Assembly: GCA_964016985.1 (NCBI GenBank)
Contig: OZ024826.1
Location: 46,414,978 to 46,478,977, forward strand
Length of the DNA stretch: 64,000 nt
Direction of reading: 5' to 3'
From: Anodontia alba
Taxonomy: Eukaryota > Mollusca > Bivalvia > Lucinida > Lucinidae
In this document: in pieces, positions 11,580 through 23,550 of the stretch
Numbering within the stretch: position 1 is the first letter of the stretch
How the letters are laid out: every line of letters starts with the position of its first letter
The notes under the pieces: generated by a model
Seen by the model: only the letters and a program-made list of their open reading frames with translations
Database searches by the model: none
What the model was told of the DNA's origin: nothing
Program-made: the position numbers and the translations under genes

Positions 11580-12640
11580 AGGTGTCTAGGGAACAGACTG
11601 GGATAAGTGTTTTGAAATGATACATTTGATCTTGTTAGAACTTTGCATGCAAAGTAGGTCAGGGTATTGTTTGGTGTCCAAGTTAATTTCCTCCCTGGTC
11701 AATATCATGCAACTACCCTGCAGGTACTATTTCACATATTTCTGCTTTAATAAAATAAAAAACAAAAAACTAAAAAACAAAACAAAAAAAAAACGTCCAT
11801 GTCATTGTGCCTGGGACATGTAGTAGGAGCCGAAACGTTCGGCAATCTTGAGATAGAGTTGAAAAAAAAAAAAATCCTCCCCACTTTCATTTATCCTTGA
11901 GGAGTGCAGCTGAGACATTATCATGACACGTTTCCGAATTATCACAATTAGGAAGACTGATAAAAAGATTTGCCAAAACACATAAATTTTCATCCGGTTG
12001 CCAAAGACGCTAAAATTAAATAACAAAATACCTGAACTTGGTCACGAAAACGCATGACTACATCACGAAAACTTAGGACAATTGCGTTTCCTAAATTTAT
12101 TTCTGGCACCACTGTACTGAAAAACTTTCGTTCTGATTAGCAAAATCATTAAAACTTGGTTATGTATATATATTTTTTTAAAACTTGTTTCTTCAAGATT
12201 TAGTAATAATATCTTTTTTCCAAGAAGCAAATCGCTACTTGTTTTCGTTCCTACGATTAATTCGTCCAGGTAGGCTTCGCAAATCGGCGAGTCTGATTAC
12301 CCTAGGACACCCCAAGACACACCAAGATATCCCGACACCTTTATTTATATTTTTAGGAACACTGATGCATATTCAATGTAAAATTATACTGATTGCTACG
12401 AATAAACACTCCTCAAGGTGATAATATTATTGTATATTTTATGACAGTTTCATCTGAAAAACTCCATAACCTCTATAGGGCGGGAATAAAATGCAGTAGC
12501 GCTGTGCAGCTATATCACTATTAAATATATAGAAGAAATGCAACCACTACACAGGTAATTGGGAATGCAGCCAATATAGGTGTGTCTGAAAAGATGAGAC
12601 TCTCCCAGGGGTTATGGGGAACAGGGGAATAATGTCATTT
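11580..12640. other. Stretch with no recognised feature
   Basis: Unique-looking AT-rich DNA with an A-rich patch near 11755-11795. I see no supported gene or named repeat. Confidence 0.5.
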
Positions 12641-12644
12641 AAAT

Positions 12645-12895
12645 GACAATTTGTAGACGAAAAAATACTCTTTGAATTAAATTATAAATAAATAAATAAA
12701 CGCATCTGTCTCGCCGAAAAATGTAATGCAGAAACGATCTTTGAATTAAATAAAGAAAAAGGAAATAAAAAAAATAAACAAAATTACCTCTCCCGCAAAT
12801 AAGCGTGATGCTAAAACGATCTTTGAATTCAATGAATAAAAAAATAAAAAATCAGTAAATAAATAAATTACCTGTCCCGGAAAGACGATGCTGCT
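12645..12895 (+). repeat. Degenerate tandem repeat, period about 75-80 bp
   Basis: ACGATCTTTGAATTAAAT (or close variants) occurs near 12735 and 12818, with a partial copy near 12665. Each is followed by an A-rich AAATAAA stretch and a CTC(G/C)CG or CCTGTCCCG block. Confidence 0.6.
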
Positions 12896-12913
12896 TCCTA
12901 CCACAAACATCTA

Positions 12914-13385
<472 letters not shown>

Positions 13386-13544
13386 GTCCGTTCGTATACT
13401 CGCATGTCCGTTCGTCCGTCCGTCCGTCTTTTTACCCACGCACCACTCCGTCCGTTTACCCATCCATCCCGTTTCCCGTTTTACCCATCCGTCCGTTTAC
13501 CCATCCATCCCGTCTGTCCCTCCCTTAGAAAAATATAATTGGGG

Positions 13545-13680
13545 CAAAACGACCCACGGGCGGAACGACTCACCTCATAGGGGCGAATCAACCCACCCCT
13601 AAATCAGGGCGAAACGACTCAGGCCGAAACGACCCGGCGAAACGACCCACGGGCGAAACGACCCGGATTCGTCTGACTTC
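13545..13680 (+). repeat. Short tandem repeat GGGCGAAACGACCC
   Basis: About seven variants of a GGGCGAAACGACCCAC unit, spaced 12-25 bases apart. The following stretch to 14170 has no recognised feature. Confidence 0.65.
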
Positions 13681-14170
13681 GTGAGTTCGTTCAATTATAT
13701 AAAAATGCAAATGCTAAGAGAGTAAAAAAATGCAAAAGATCGAATTCGGACCATATACAATCTATTGATCCATATCCTCAAGTGTCTGTGATCAAATTCA
13801 ACAGACCAAAAGAGGATGGAATTTTTCCCCAGGAAAAAGGCTACCCCATTCCATGCATATTGCCTCCTAAGGCCATGCTAAGGAAATAATTGTACCAACT
13901 GGGAAAGCCTATTTTCTGGGGAAAATGTCAACTGATAATTATTTATTTGTTCAAAGCATCATTAGCTTAACGAGCTCGTTAATGACAAACTCATTAACTG
14001 TTGTAGCTATGGTATTTTTAAAAACATTGATACTTTTGCAGAAAAAAATGTGAGTAGCTTTTGCAATGAAAAAAAAAAAAAAATGTATTTACCGTATTTC
14101 AAGATGGAAATTTTAACGTCACGTTAGCTAACAACTTTGTTAAGTTTTGAACAACTGGGTCCAGAATGCC

Positions 14171-14446
14171 ATTACGAAAACACGCCTATTCAAATATATA
14201 GAAAATTTCATCTCCAAAAACTGAAAATTTTCAGATAAAAAACTCAGATATTTTTCATATTTCTGCACAAAACATAGATTGTGGGTACTCTTTAGAACCA
14301 CCTCGCCGAGGCGGTTCTAACGAGTACCCACAATCTATGTTTTGAGCAGAAATAAGAAAAATAATGTATACCCCTGTAAACCCCAATTTTACTATACAAA
14401 ATTGGGGTTTAAGGGGGTCAAAATTATATAGGTATGTTTTCGTGAA
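14171..14446. mobile_element. Family A MITE, copy 2
   Basis: Reverse orientation relative to copy 1. The central palindrome is intact (AACCACCTCGCCGAGGCGGT). Ends ATTACGAAAACACGCC and GGTATGTTTTCGTGAA. Confidence 0.85.
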
Positions 14447-14607
14447 TCTAAGCGTTAATACCTGCTATACATACAGCATGTTGGAGATGTGGGACATATT
14501 AGTATTTCTACTGTTTCTGCACTATCATACACTCTCCCCTCATCATCCCCTATTTCTCTCAGCTACCAGTTCTACCACCTCTTCAGTCTCTTCACTCCCT
14601 TTCTCTC

Positions 14608-14890
14608 ATTACGAAAACACGCCTATTCAAATAGATAGAAAATTTCACCTCCAAAAAGTATACATTCTCAGATAAAAAAAAAAACTCTGATATTTTTCAT
14701 ATTTCTGCTCAAAAACATAGATTGTGAGTACCCGTTAGAACCGCCTCGGCGAAGCGGTTCTAACGAGAACCTACAATCTATGTTTTTGAGCAGAAAAAAG
14801 AAAAATAATGTATACCCCTTTAAACCCCAGTTTTACTATATAAAAGTGGGGTTTAAGGGGGTCAAAATTATATAGGCATGTTTTCGTGAT
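14608..14890. mobile_element. Family A MITE, copy 3
   Basis: Same orientation as copy 2 and only 161 bases from it. Core AACCGCCTCGGCGAAGCGGT. Right end GGCATGTTTTCGTGAT. Confidence 0.85.
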
Positions 14891-15027
14891 GTGGGAGATG
14901 ACACAAGTCACTTACAAGGGTTGAACGGGTCGTCAAATTAAAACTCAAACAAATAAACTCTTGAGACACTACCCTCAGAAACTCCACCTGAGGACACTGT
15001 GGAAGCGGTGGGAGTGTATTCGCAGCT

Positions 15028-15118
15028 AGCGTTCTAGTTAAATCTATATCGGACCGTTATCGGCCCGACAACCTGTTGGGTCGATAACGGCCAAATACAG
15101 ATTTGTATCTAGAATACT
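15028..15118. repeat. Family I palindrome (GGGCCGTTATCGGCCCG type)
   Basis: AGCGTTCTAGTTAAATCTAT... GGACCGTTATCGGCCCGACA with a matching reverse arm ending ATCTAGAATACTA. Arms diverged. Confidence 0.6.
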
Positions 15119-15496
15119 ACTTGGGTTTCAATCTTAATGGAAAACAGCAGTCAGTTAGCTCCCCTGAACACTCTCTGTAAACAACCAGGTGCAACGAAGT
15201 GGTTTTCTCTGCTTTTATCATTAGCATCTCTATTTAGTATAGCTTCCTTTTCTTTGAGATGCCTAATTTATACATGGTCATATACCATTAAAGCTTCCAA
15301 AATATCACAACGAAATATTTTCTGTGTGATAAAATATAATGTTAATATTTCTGTCAAGTGGGTGTAGAGAATCAGTTTAAAGTTAAACATCAGTAAAATT
15401 CAGTTGCGGACCTATGATCGAGCCTATGATAAAAGCAGAATATTCTAATTAGAAGGACATAGTTAGTATTTGGTCTACATTGCGCCTTATCTATTA

Positions 15497-15736
15497 ACCC
15501 TTAAAGCGCCAATCACAACAATTGTCGTCTGCTTTGTCTTCTGCCGGTTACTTTAAAAGTCATTGTTGCAAACAGTGTGGACCCAGATCAGACTGCTCCC
15601 TTTGCTCCTTTAGGAGCAGTCTGATCTGGGTCCACACTGTTTGCCTATATGCAAAATGTAAGTTTGAAAAGTTTGCAAGAAGATGCAGCAGACGACATTT
15701 TCAGATGCAAATTTTCTTGGCGCTTTAAGGGTTAAG
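15497..15736. repeat. Family B-related hairpin element
   Basis: TTAACCCTTAAAGCGCCAAT at left and TTGGCGCTTTAAGGGTTAA at right. The core is AGCAGTCTGATCTGGGTCCA against its complement, followed by GCAGACGACATTTT as in family C. It may be a chimera of the two families. Confidence 0.7.
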
Positions 15737-15990
15737 GGAGATAACAGAAAAAATACTGTTATCTCTCAATGAAGGCAGGAAAAATAAATAATAACATTTT
15801 GCAAATGTATTTGAATCAACGAGGACGTTTGAGGACTTTTCCATCATGACTAGCTGCCTGAAGTTGAATGATTGTAGTATTATTTTATGTACTTTTTAAT
15901 ATAAAGAAAACATAACAGGATAATAGCCACTAATTCATCTGCCTAATGGCGTATCCCCACGAGAAGGATATTTTTTGTTTTATAATCATT

Positions 15991-16084
15991 ATTAAATAAA
16001 ATTGGGTTAGTATAATTAGAACACTGATTATCGCCATTTCATGTCAATCAGTGTTCTAATTATACTAACCCAATTTTATTTAAT
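15991..16084. repeat. Perfect 39-bp-arm hairpin
   Basis: Arms 15991-16029 and 16046-16084 are exact reverse complements (ATTAAATAAAATTGGGTTAG... and its complement). The loop is 16 bases containing ATCGCCATTTC, and ATCGCCATTCC follows the right arm. Confidence 0.95.
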
Positions 16085-16205
16085 AAATTATCGCCATTCC
16101 ACGGGGCGCTGCCTCTATGTGACTCAGTTGCCTGGCAGCGTTAAAAATCTGAAAACTGAACTGCCATTCCATGTGGAAAGTGACCTTCAATAAACACTGA
16201 ATAAG

Positions 16206-16312
16206 TTGGGCAGCAAACACACAACGCCACAACAACGTTGTTACAACGTCACTGCGACGTCGTGACGTTGAAGCGACGTTGGAACGACGTTTCGCGAGGT
16301 TGTGTATTTGCT
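16206..16312. repeat. Family F element (CAACGTCG-rich)
   Basis: GGCAGCAAACACACAACGCC to GAGGTTGTGTATTTGCTGGG, with repeated ACAACGT/ACGTTG steps. A partial copy is at 18494-18545, and a related ACGTTGAATCGACGTTG tract is at 40958-41025. Confidence 0.7.
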
Positions 16313-16324
16313 GGGTAGAACGTG

Positions 16325-16740
16325 CGCAAAAAGCATTGATTCAGATGATTATGCGTAAAGTATCATCCGGGCCTCCCCTTTACATTCATACATGTTAGAG
16401 GACAGGGAAGGACCTGATCAGACTGCGCGGATGCGCAGGCTGATCTTGGCCTTCGCTGTCCGCACATGCGCGAAGACGCATTTTCGCATGGCGCGGCTCA
16501 ATTGAGCTGGGACACAGCGTTTCCTGCAAGATCGCATGTCCGCCCAAAGAGGACTCAGATCAGCCTGCGCATCCACGCATTCTAAGCAGTCTGTCTATAG
16601 AGACCTTGGATGTTTGGCTACTTACACAGCGCGAAACAATGGCTGATTAGCCTGCGCTTTTTGTGCAGACTGATCTGAGTCATTGCTTGGCGGACATGCG
16701 ATCGTGTAGGAAATGCTATGTTACGGCTCAGATTTTAGAA
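16325..16740. repeat. Family H hairpins (GCGCAGGCTGATC type)
   Basis: Alternating CTGATCAGACTGCGCGGATG and TGCGCAGGCTGATC blocks with CGCACATGCG. Related copies are at 17778-17990, 19165-19240, 20215-20380, 20500-20740, 23630-23770, 32920-33020, 39425-39670, 43110-43345, 46650-46830, 48145-48370, 50225-50450, 50820-51060 and 58570-58700. Many are flanked by GCGCACGACAAAACCTACAA. Confidence 0.65.
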
Positions 16741-17207
16741 ATGCGAAATCTGACTTCATTTATCAGACTCAGAATTACTTCAATGACTCAAACATCAATG
16801 GCTCGTTAACTATGGCTGATTCGAACTGTTTCCGAGTCCCTAGGAAATTCTTCCGATAGCTCAAGAAAACAAACATTTAAGGATATTTTAGGGAAACTTT
16901 CTTATGAAGACAATGTATGCTGTGTGTATTCATTATAGTCGCCTCACCGAGGAGATTTCAATGAGTGCACTCAACATACCATCGTTTTATAGAAGCTCGA
17001 AAAGATATCCCTAAACTATCACCATTTGCCTCGATCTGACCTGACGCTATGATTAACCCTCAGTGGCTCGGACCCAGCAGGCCGAGCTTTTATCATACCA
17101 CAGTCAAACTTTAATGACTCGAACACCTTGGAGACCATGAAAATCTGTTCTTGACATGGGTAGTTCGAGTCACTGAGGGCTAATCATAGCACCAGTTCGA
17201 CTGAATT

Positions 17208-17256
17208 CCCCGCCCCCCCCCCCCCCCACCCACCCCACCCCTCTCCCCACAGACAT
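17208..17256. repeat. C-rich tract (G-quadruplex potential on minus strand)
   Basis: CCCCGCC followed by an uninterrupted C run and CCCACCCACCCCACCCCTC. More than four runs of three or more C. Similar tracts are at 44137-44174 (C-rich) and 18942-18992 (G-rich on plus). Confidence 0.7.
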
Positions 17257-18941
17257 TCACACACCCTCGGTCCTTCTGGATCCGCCCCAGTCGCATGTTG
17301 TGATTTGCAAAGACAAAAAAATCGAGACTGCTGATATGCAGACTTACCAGGACTTCGCGTGGGTTTTCCTAATTTTCATACGGGATATGGGCGATTTTCC
17401 CACTACAGGCCTCAAAATTATCCTTGAAACCCGTTCAGACATTTAACCCGACACAACTTATCTGTTTTTCATTTATCTATTGAGGTTTATGTAAATATTG
17501 AGAAAGGCAATTCGTTAGTAAATGGAAAGAGGCACTTCGTGATCAATCAATATTTTTCCACTTTGTCCGCTAGGGCAACTCTGATATGTCGAGGTACGGA
17601 TATCTTGAAGTAGGTCTTTTGAGACCTACCATATTTTCCTCAGTAATCGGACTGACAGGCCTGAGCAAAATGAGACGACCCATTTCCGACGCTACAGAAC
17701 GCGGCGTCTGATCAGGGTCTAGACTGTCCACCATTCCTCGAGTATTTAGACACATCATTAGGCAGTAAAAATGATTTGAGCCAGCGCACGAAAAAACCTA
17801 CAATAAGATTTGTGCGACCAGCGACGATTCAGTTCAGCCTGTGCATCCTCAGTCTGATCAGTCTTAGTTGAACACATGTGCCTTCAGGCTATCTAAAGAG
17901 GGATAAACTAGAAACTTGTCATACTGGATGGATGTACAGGCTATCTGAGTCTTTGCTGATCACATAGGCATTATTGTAAGCTTTCATTTGTTCAAATGTT
18001 AGGAATCAAACCACTGACAACACTGGTGGGTCGATTGTCTCTCAGTGTAGGATAGAAAAATGCCCTGAACGGAAACATAAGACAGTTTTATTTAACCCTT
18101 AACTTCCTGTAATTTAAGCAAACAGTGCAGACCCTGATCAGACGCCGCATGCTGCTGTCTGCACTGTTTGCCAATGTTCCGAATGTCCCAGTCCAGGTTT
18201 TACAGACAACCCTCTACCAACAGCACTCAGGCACCACAGCGACAAGAATGATACATGTAACCGTTACCTGGATTTCGTCTAAGGCGCGGTTTGGTGACAT
18301 TGATCAATGATAATCACGGAGACATCTACCTTAAGGAAATTTTGGCGTTTGTATACTATATTGCTGGATTCTAACATAGAACATAGACATAGACAGGTAG
18401 GCCATTGTCTCTACTTCCTTCAGGAAAAGGGATCTGAAGATAAAATATTCGCTGTTTAAGAACACACCATTTGAACACATCAGTTGAGCTGGTGTTAACC
18501 CAGCAAACACACAACGTCGCCACAACGTCGTTACAACGTCGTCCTTAGGCGTGGACAATTAGAAGGGAAGCAAACACTTTTAGGCCAGCTGAGCGATCTC
18601 TCTTGAACCATTTGTCCCTTTTGATACAGCAGTGATTTTTGTTGTTGTCGGATTGTTTTACCATAAAAAACCTGAACCTGGATGGCTCAGCAAAGTATCA
18701 TATATCTCTTCCCTCACATATTATTATCATGTCGCATGGTAGTTGAAAATAAATAATAATTTTCATGCTGGAAGTATCATTTTCAACCATATGTAAACAA
18801 ACAGTATAACAAAAAGGTCCTAATTGGTCCGGGTCAAGTAAACGAAGACTCATACGCATGTGAATAGCACTGATGTTCACTCACTTCTCTGCTCGCAAAA
18901 GTCGACGCGTTGATCAACAGAACTTCAATTTGTTACGCGGA

Positions 18942-18992
18942 GGGGGGTTGGAATGGGTGGGCGGGCGGGGGAGTGGGGTTGGGGAGGAGGGG
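18942..18992 (+). repeat. G-rich tract (G-quadruplex potential)
   Basis: Runs of G: GGAGGGGGGTTGG, GGGTGGGCGGGCGGGGGAG, GGGGTTGGGGAGGAGGGG. It lies about 850 bp upstream of the fibrinogen-related start codon. Confidence 0.6.
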
Positions 18993-19810
18993 CTTTGATA
19001 GCGCAAAATGATGTCTACAGTTTAACACCGGTGGATACTAAAGATATTTTAGGTCCTCCCAAGAGCATCGTGTCTGTGATAATTTCTGTTTTGCTTGAAA
19101 GAGTCGCAATTCAAAATATAAATGGGGTCAAGGTGAACGTGTAGAATGCGCAACAACTAAATGGCCCTTATGCCATATGCGAACAGTGAAGGTCCAGATC
19201 AGACTGCGCATGCGCACAGTCTGATCTGGGCATTCCCTGTTCGTCGATATATAATACAGTACCCAATGATTCCGTTAGAGAGCGACGAATGCCCTGATCG
19301 AACTGCGAATACACAGGCTGGTTAGGTCCTTGTTGCCACATATGGCTTTTTTCTTGCTTTCACATCAAATGGAATCTAAGGCCTTATTTGGCTTACAATC
19401 TGTTAATGAGTCCATGTTTAAACTCACTTAAAACGATCGAATGTAATTAACCTTAATTAAGCAAGCCGTGGGAAAAGGGAAAATTGGGGGTATACTTAGA
19501 CAACACATTTGCCCTCTAAACACCTAGTCCTAATCAGACTGCGTGGGCATCGACATATGCATCCGTACGAGTTTGTCAAGGGCAATCATGCGCGTTTACA
19601 GTATAATCTGAAGCTATAAGGAATATATTGACGGACAGCAGATGTTCTGATCTGACCGCGTGGCTGCAAGGATGTGTGAATTTATTTGTCTTTGGTGTTC
19701 TAACAGTATTCCCACAAAGACCATGTAACTGGTAGCATGGTTGGACGCAAAGGATTTAGACTTAATATATTAGAGTTACTTAATATATAAGTACTTAGTA
19801 CACACAACGA

Positions 19811-19818
19811 TATAAAAC
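19811..19818 (+). promoter_or_regulatory. TATA-like sequence upstream of the fibrinogen-related gene
   Basis: TATAAAAC lies only 9 bases before the ATG at 19827. A normal TATA box would place transcription start some 30 bases downstream, which is inside the coding sequence, and exon 1 has no second Met. It is therefore either fortuitous or the gene has another promoter and a 5' untranslated exon. Confidence 0.2.
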
Positions 19819-19826
19819 GCTACAGT

Positions 19827-20153
19827 ATGGGGTTACCAGGAAATGTTTTGTTACTGGCGCTAATTCTCATATTAGAATATTCAAAGTCTCTCAGCTGGCG
19901 TCACACGAGTACTGAAACTCTTTACGATGTCATATTCATTAGAAATCTCACAAAGAAAAGTATCATTAACACAACGTTTCCCGCAGATTCCAGTGGATTT
20001 TGTGCCATCAGTTGCAGCAGAGAACAAGGCGAATCGTTCTGTTTTGACAGTTTCAATTTCAGATGCTACTGCAACAGCGCGGAGGACGAAAGCGTCATAA
20101 AAGACGACACGGCGACCACTTTTTCGTACGGGACAATAGCACGGCAGGTTCAA
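19827..20153 (+). CDS. Fibrinogen-related protein, exon 1 (signal peptide and Cys-rich N-terminal module)
   Basis: First of four exons of a complete gene for a secreted 339-residue fibrinogen-related protein. The only Met starts a clear signal peptide (MGLPGNVLLLALILILEYSK). After it come two N-glycosylation sequons (NLT, NTT) and a short module with five closely placed cysteines (residues ~60-90: FCAISCSREQ... FCFDSFNFRCYCN). This spacing recalls PAN/apple-type folds seen in front of fibrinogen domains in some molluscan proteins. That comparison is inference, and the module is short for a full PAN domain. The exon ends in phase 0 at CAA/GTAAGC, and an alternative GT lies six bases earlier, also in phase 0. 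Members of this family bind sugars or acetylated groups through the C-terminal domain and act in innate recognition; the ligand here is unknown. Confidence 0.85.
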
Positions 20154-20195
20154 GTAAGCTGGTATTTTTAGAAAGTAAGCTGGTATTTTTAGAAC
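20154..20195 (+). repeat. Tandem duplication of the exon 1 splice donor
   Basis: GTAAGCTGGTATTTTTAGAA occurs twice in direct succession, at 20154 and 20175. Using the second donor would add an in-frame TAG, so only the first gives a full-length protein. Confidence 0.9.
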
Positions 20196-21171
20196 CTCAT
20201 CGTCAGAAAACGTAACATCGGACGCATGCGCAAAGCAAAGATTCAGGTCAGCCTGCGCATTCGCGCAGTCTGATCTGAATCTTCGCTGGGCGCATTTTGA
20301 AAAGCCAAGGACAACTAAGACTCTGAGTAGACTGCACAGGAGCGCAGGCTGATTTGAGTCATCGTTTGTACGTTTTCTCACGTTCCGGCTCTTTGCGTTT
20401 TCAAATTGTCGCAGTAGTTAAAATGCGTAAATTTAGAATTATACCCTTGCATGGCCATGCAAATTAAGATTCTTAATTTGACCCTTAATTCTTAATAAGA
20501 ATATGAGCCAGCGCATGACAAAACCTACTATAAGACTTTTGCGACCAGCGAAGACTCAGATCAGCCTGCGCATACGCGCAGGCTGATCAGAGTCTTCGCT
20601 GATCGCATGTACCTTCTATTTCCTCTAGGCTATCCAAAGAGAGATAAACGAGACCCCTTGCTATACTTGGTGGATGTCCAAGCTGATTTGAGTCCTTGCT
20701 GGTCACACAGGTGTTATTGTTGGTTTTGTCGTGCGCTGCTGCATATAGATTGCACATGTAGGTCCTATATTCTGAAGTAGCCAATGACTATGAGACACTG
20801 TTGCAACGAAGACAAAGTTTTAAATACACGAATATGCATAACGATATTTTGGAGTGGATTGTCCGTATTCGGTGTTCGTCATTTCATGTCTTTGTATCTA
20901 AATAGAATAGGGCATACCCAAATAGAACATACACAGTGGACATATGATACACATATACAAACAATAGAAGAAGCAATGAACGGACAGTTAACATTCCTGG
21001 GGCAGGAAATTTGGTGTTTCTTGTACTTCTTGTATAAACATGCTCACAGAATATATACTCGTATGTAAGCCTATCTAATTATGTGCAGAAATATGTACAG
21101 TACACTCATCTTACATTTAATTGTATTTTAATTGTTCCTGTTTTAATTTACATCTCCATGTATGTTATATA

Positions 21172-21468
21172 CAGTCGACTCTCGTTATCTCGACCTTGCT
21201 TATCTCGAATAACCGCTTATCTCGAAGTGAAGTTCTGGTGCCTGATTTAACATGGGAATCTAAGAACAGGTAACAAAATATTATTGTATTCCACAATATT
21301 TTCAATATGTCTCTAACTTCAGGAATCAAATTACATACTCATTTGTTAATTGTGGTTGTTCGATTTATTGTTTTCCTCACTTCTGCCACTCTGATATATC
21401 GAGGTACGGATATCTCGAAGTGTTTCAGAGAATCCCTTGGAATTCGAGATATCGAGAGTCGACTGTAT
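21172..21468. mobile_element. Pogo-like MITE, family E (GACTCTCGTTATCTCGA ends)
   Basis: Ends CAGTCGACTCTCGTTATCTC and GATATCGAGAGTCGACTG, flanked by TA. Internal ATAACCGCTTATCTCGAAGT. These ends are of the pogo/Tigger type in Tc1/mariner, which duplicates TA. Confidence 0.8.
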
Positions 21469-21824
21469 CATATTAGTTATTGTCTGTAATGTACATATTT
21501 TTGTAACTGTGCTGTAATAGAGAGCCCTTTGGTAGACTAAATAATAAATAAAGACTTTTTTTGCCCGCGTACCATGCATCATATCATGTTAGTTATTGCG
21601 TGTACGAGAATATGTATCATTTTTTTGTTAAGTTTTGTGTTGTAACAGAGGATCAGTTGTTAGAATAAATAAATAAATGAATGAATAAATACTCTGTCTG
21701 AACACTCTGACCAATTGCATATATGCATATGGCCTTTGTTGTCCGCATAGCAAGCAGTACCAGGTATCTATAGCATCATGTTAGTTATTGTGCATATATA
21801 TTGTATTATTTTTTTGTAACGTTC

Positions 21825-21855
<31 letters not shown>

Positions 21856-21929
21856 AAATATTCTGAGTGTTCTGACCAGTTGTACGTACTACATACAGGT
21901 ATTCCCTATACCATGCATCACCATGTATC

Positions 21930-22137
21930 TACAGTAAAACCTGTGTAAGACAGCCACCTTTGAAATTGACCTTGGTGGTTGATGTGGAAAGGTGGTTGTC
22001 TTATAAAGGTACATGTCATGTAATTTTGCTAGCAAAATTACATGACATGTACCTTTATAAGACAGACAAGTTTTTCCACATCAATCACTATTTAAAGTCA
22101 GTCTCGAAGGTGGCTCTCTTATACAGGTTTTACTGTA
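21930..22137. mobile_element. Palindromic element with perfect 66-bp core
   Basis: Outer ends ACAGTAAAACCTGTGTAAGA and TCTTATACAGGTTTTACTGT. The core at 21998-22063 is a loop-free perfect palindrome (GTCTTATAAAGGTACATGTC... and its exact complement). Confidence 0.85.
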
Positions 22138-22431
22138 TAATTTTTGTTATTTATTGTGAAACGACTTTTTTGTTGCTGTTTTATAATAGAGGGTCATTTG
22201 GTAGATAAATAAACAAATAAATAAGTAAATAAATAAATACATAAATATCCTGAGCGTTATTACCAGCTGCGCATTCGCACAGGTAATCTTGACCTTTGTT
22301 GCCCGCGGTTATTGTGTGTGCTAGTACATGTATTATTTTGTAAAGCTGTGTTGTAACAGAGGATCATTTAATAGAATAAATAAATAAATAAATGAGCACT
22401 CTGACCAGTTGCTCATACGCATATGGCATAC

Positions 22432-22693
22432 ACTACGAAAACACGCCTATTCAAATATATTTAAAATTTCACCACATGCAGATAAAAATTCTGATATTTT
22501 TCATATTTCTGCTCAAAACATAGATTGAGGATACTCGTTAGAATCGCCTCGCCTAGGCGGTTGTAACGAGCGCCTATAATCTATCTTTTTGAGAAGAAGT
22601 AAGAAAAATAATGTTTATCCCTGTAAACCCCAGTTATACTATATATAAGTGGGGTTTAAGGGGGTCAAAATAACATAGGTATGTGTTTGTGAT
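22432..22693. mobile_element. Family A MITE, copy 4
   Basis: More diverged (TAGAATCGCCTCGCCTAGGC core; right end GGTATGTGTTTGTGAT). It lies in intron 1 of the fibrinogen-related gene and splits a degenerate tandem repeat. Confidence 0.8.
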
Positions 22694-23149
22694 GAATACA
22701 ATGCATCACTATGTATCTATATTATGATATTAGTTATTGTGCGTATGTGTATTATATTTGTAACTGTGTTGTACAGAGGACCATTTGGTAGAATAATAAA
22801 TACTCCGAGCAATCTGACCAGTTACGCATATGCGGAGGTAATCTTGGCTTTTGTTGCCCAGTATACTTGGTTGCTCTTTGCAGAATGGAGATACTAATTC
22901 ACGCATGGATGATAATAAACCCTAAATTGTAGTAGATCATTTCTTATTTTATAGTATATTTTTTCCCTACAGAAAATAGAACCTGACATATCATGAATCG
23001 TCTGCTAGGCAGTCTGCTGCAGTTGTTCATTGCACTTTAAAGGCTAAAAAGAAAATTCGGACTTACACCGAATATAATTTGTTAATATTTATCTTTAATG
23101 TACAGAGTTAAAAATGAGGAACTTCTTTTACGGCTTGACCATTGCAATT

Positions 23150-23370
23150 CAGCAGTATACCACCTACATGTATCTAACGCCGGTATCCACGTCCGACTGG
23201 TAATCAGGAGGTTCGATCCCCACCGTGTCCGGCTACATTCTTTCGTTGAGACTGATCATGAAATATTTTCTATGGTCATTCTCTCCCTTCCGTTGACTGA
23301 CCTGACCGGCTCGACATTACCTTTATAGTGTTGATTGGGCCGTTAATCTCCAACCAAACCAACAATTACT
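23150..23370 (+). mobile_element. tRNA-derived SINE fragment in intron 1 of the fibrinogen-related gene
   Basis: Plus-strand head with A-box-like GTCCGACTGGTAATCAGG and B box GGTTCGATCC. The shared body follows (GATCATGAAATATTTTCTAT, GGTCATTCTC) and then a CCAACCAAACCAAC end. It ends 180 bases before exon 2. Confidence 0.7.
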
Positions 23371-23550
23371 TATCTAACATGCATACTCACTTATCAAAAA
23401 TCTTTCAAAGTAAACAATTTCGTGTCAATAATGTTACCAGAATACAATTTTTGTGTTTGTATATATATACTGAAACACTAAATTCAACTTTTTGCGGAAA
23501 TTAAACATTTTATGTCGTTATTATATATATATATATATTTTTTTTTTCAG

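Larger units (their letters stand above)
21469..22860 (+). repeat. Degenerate ~190-bp tandem repeat, split by insertions
   Basis: Six diverged copies of CATGTTAGTTATTGTG... TTTTTGTAAC...GTTGTAACAGAGGATCATTTG GTAGAATAAATAAATAAA... followed by a CTCTGACCAGTTG block (starts near 21475, 21588, 21783, 22145, 22308, 22730). A palindromic element (21930-22137) and a family A MITE have inserted between copies. Confidence 0.7.
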
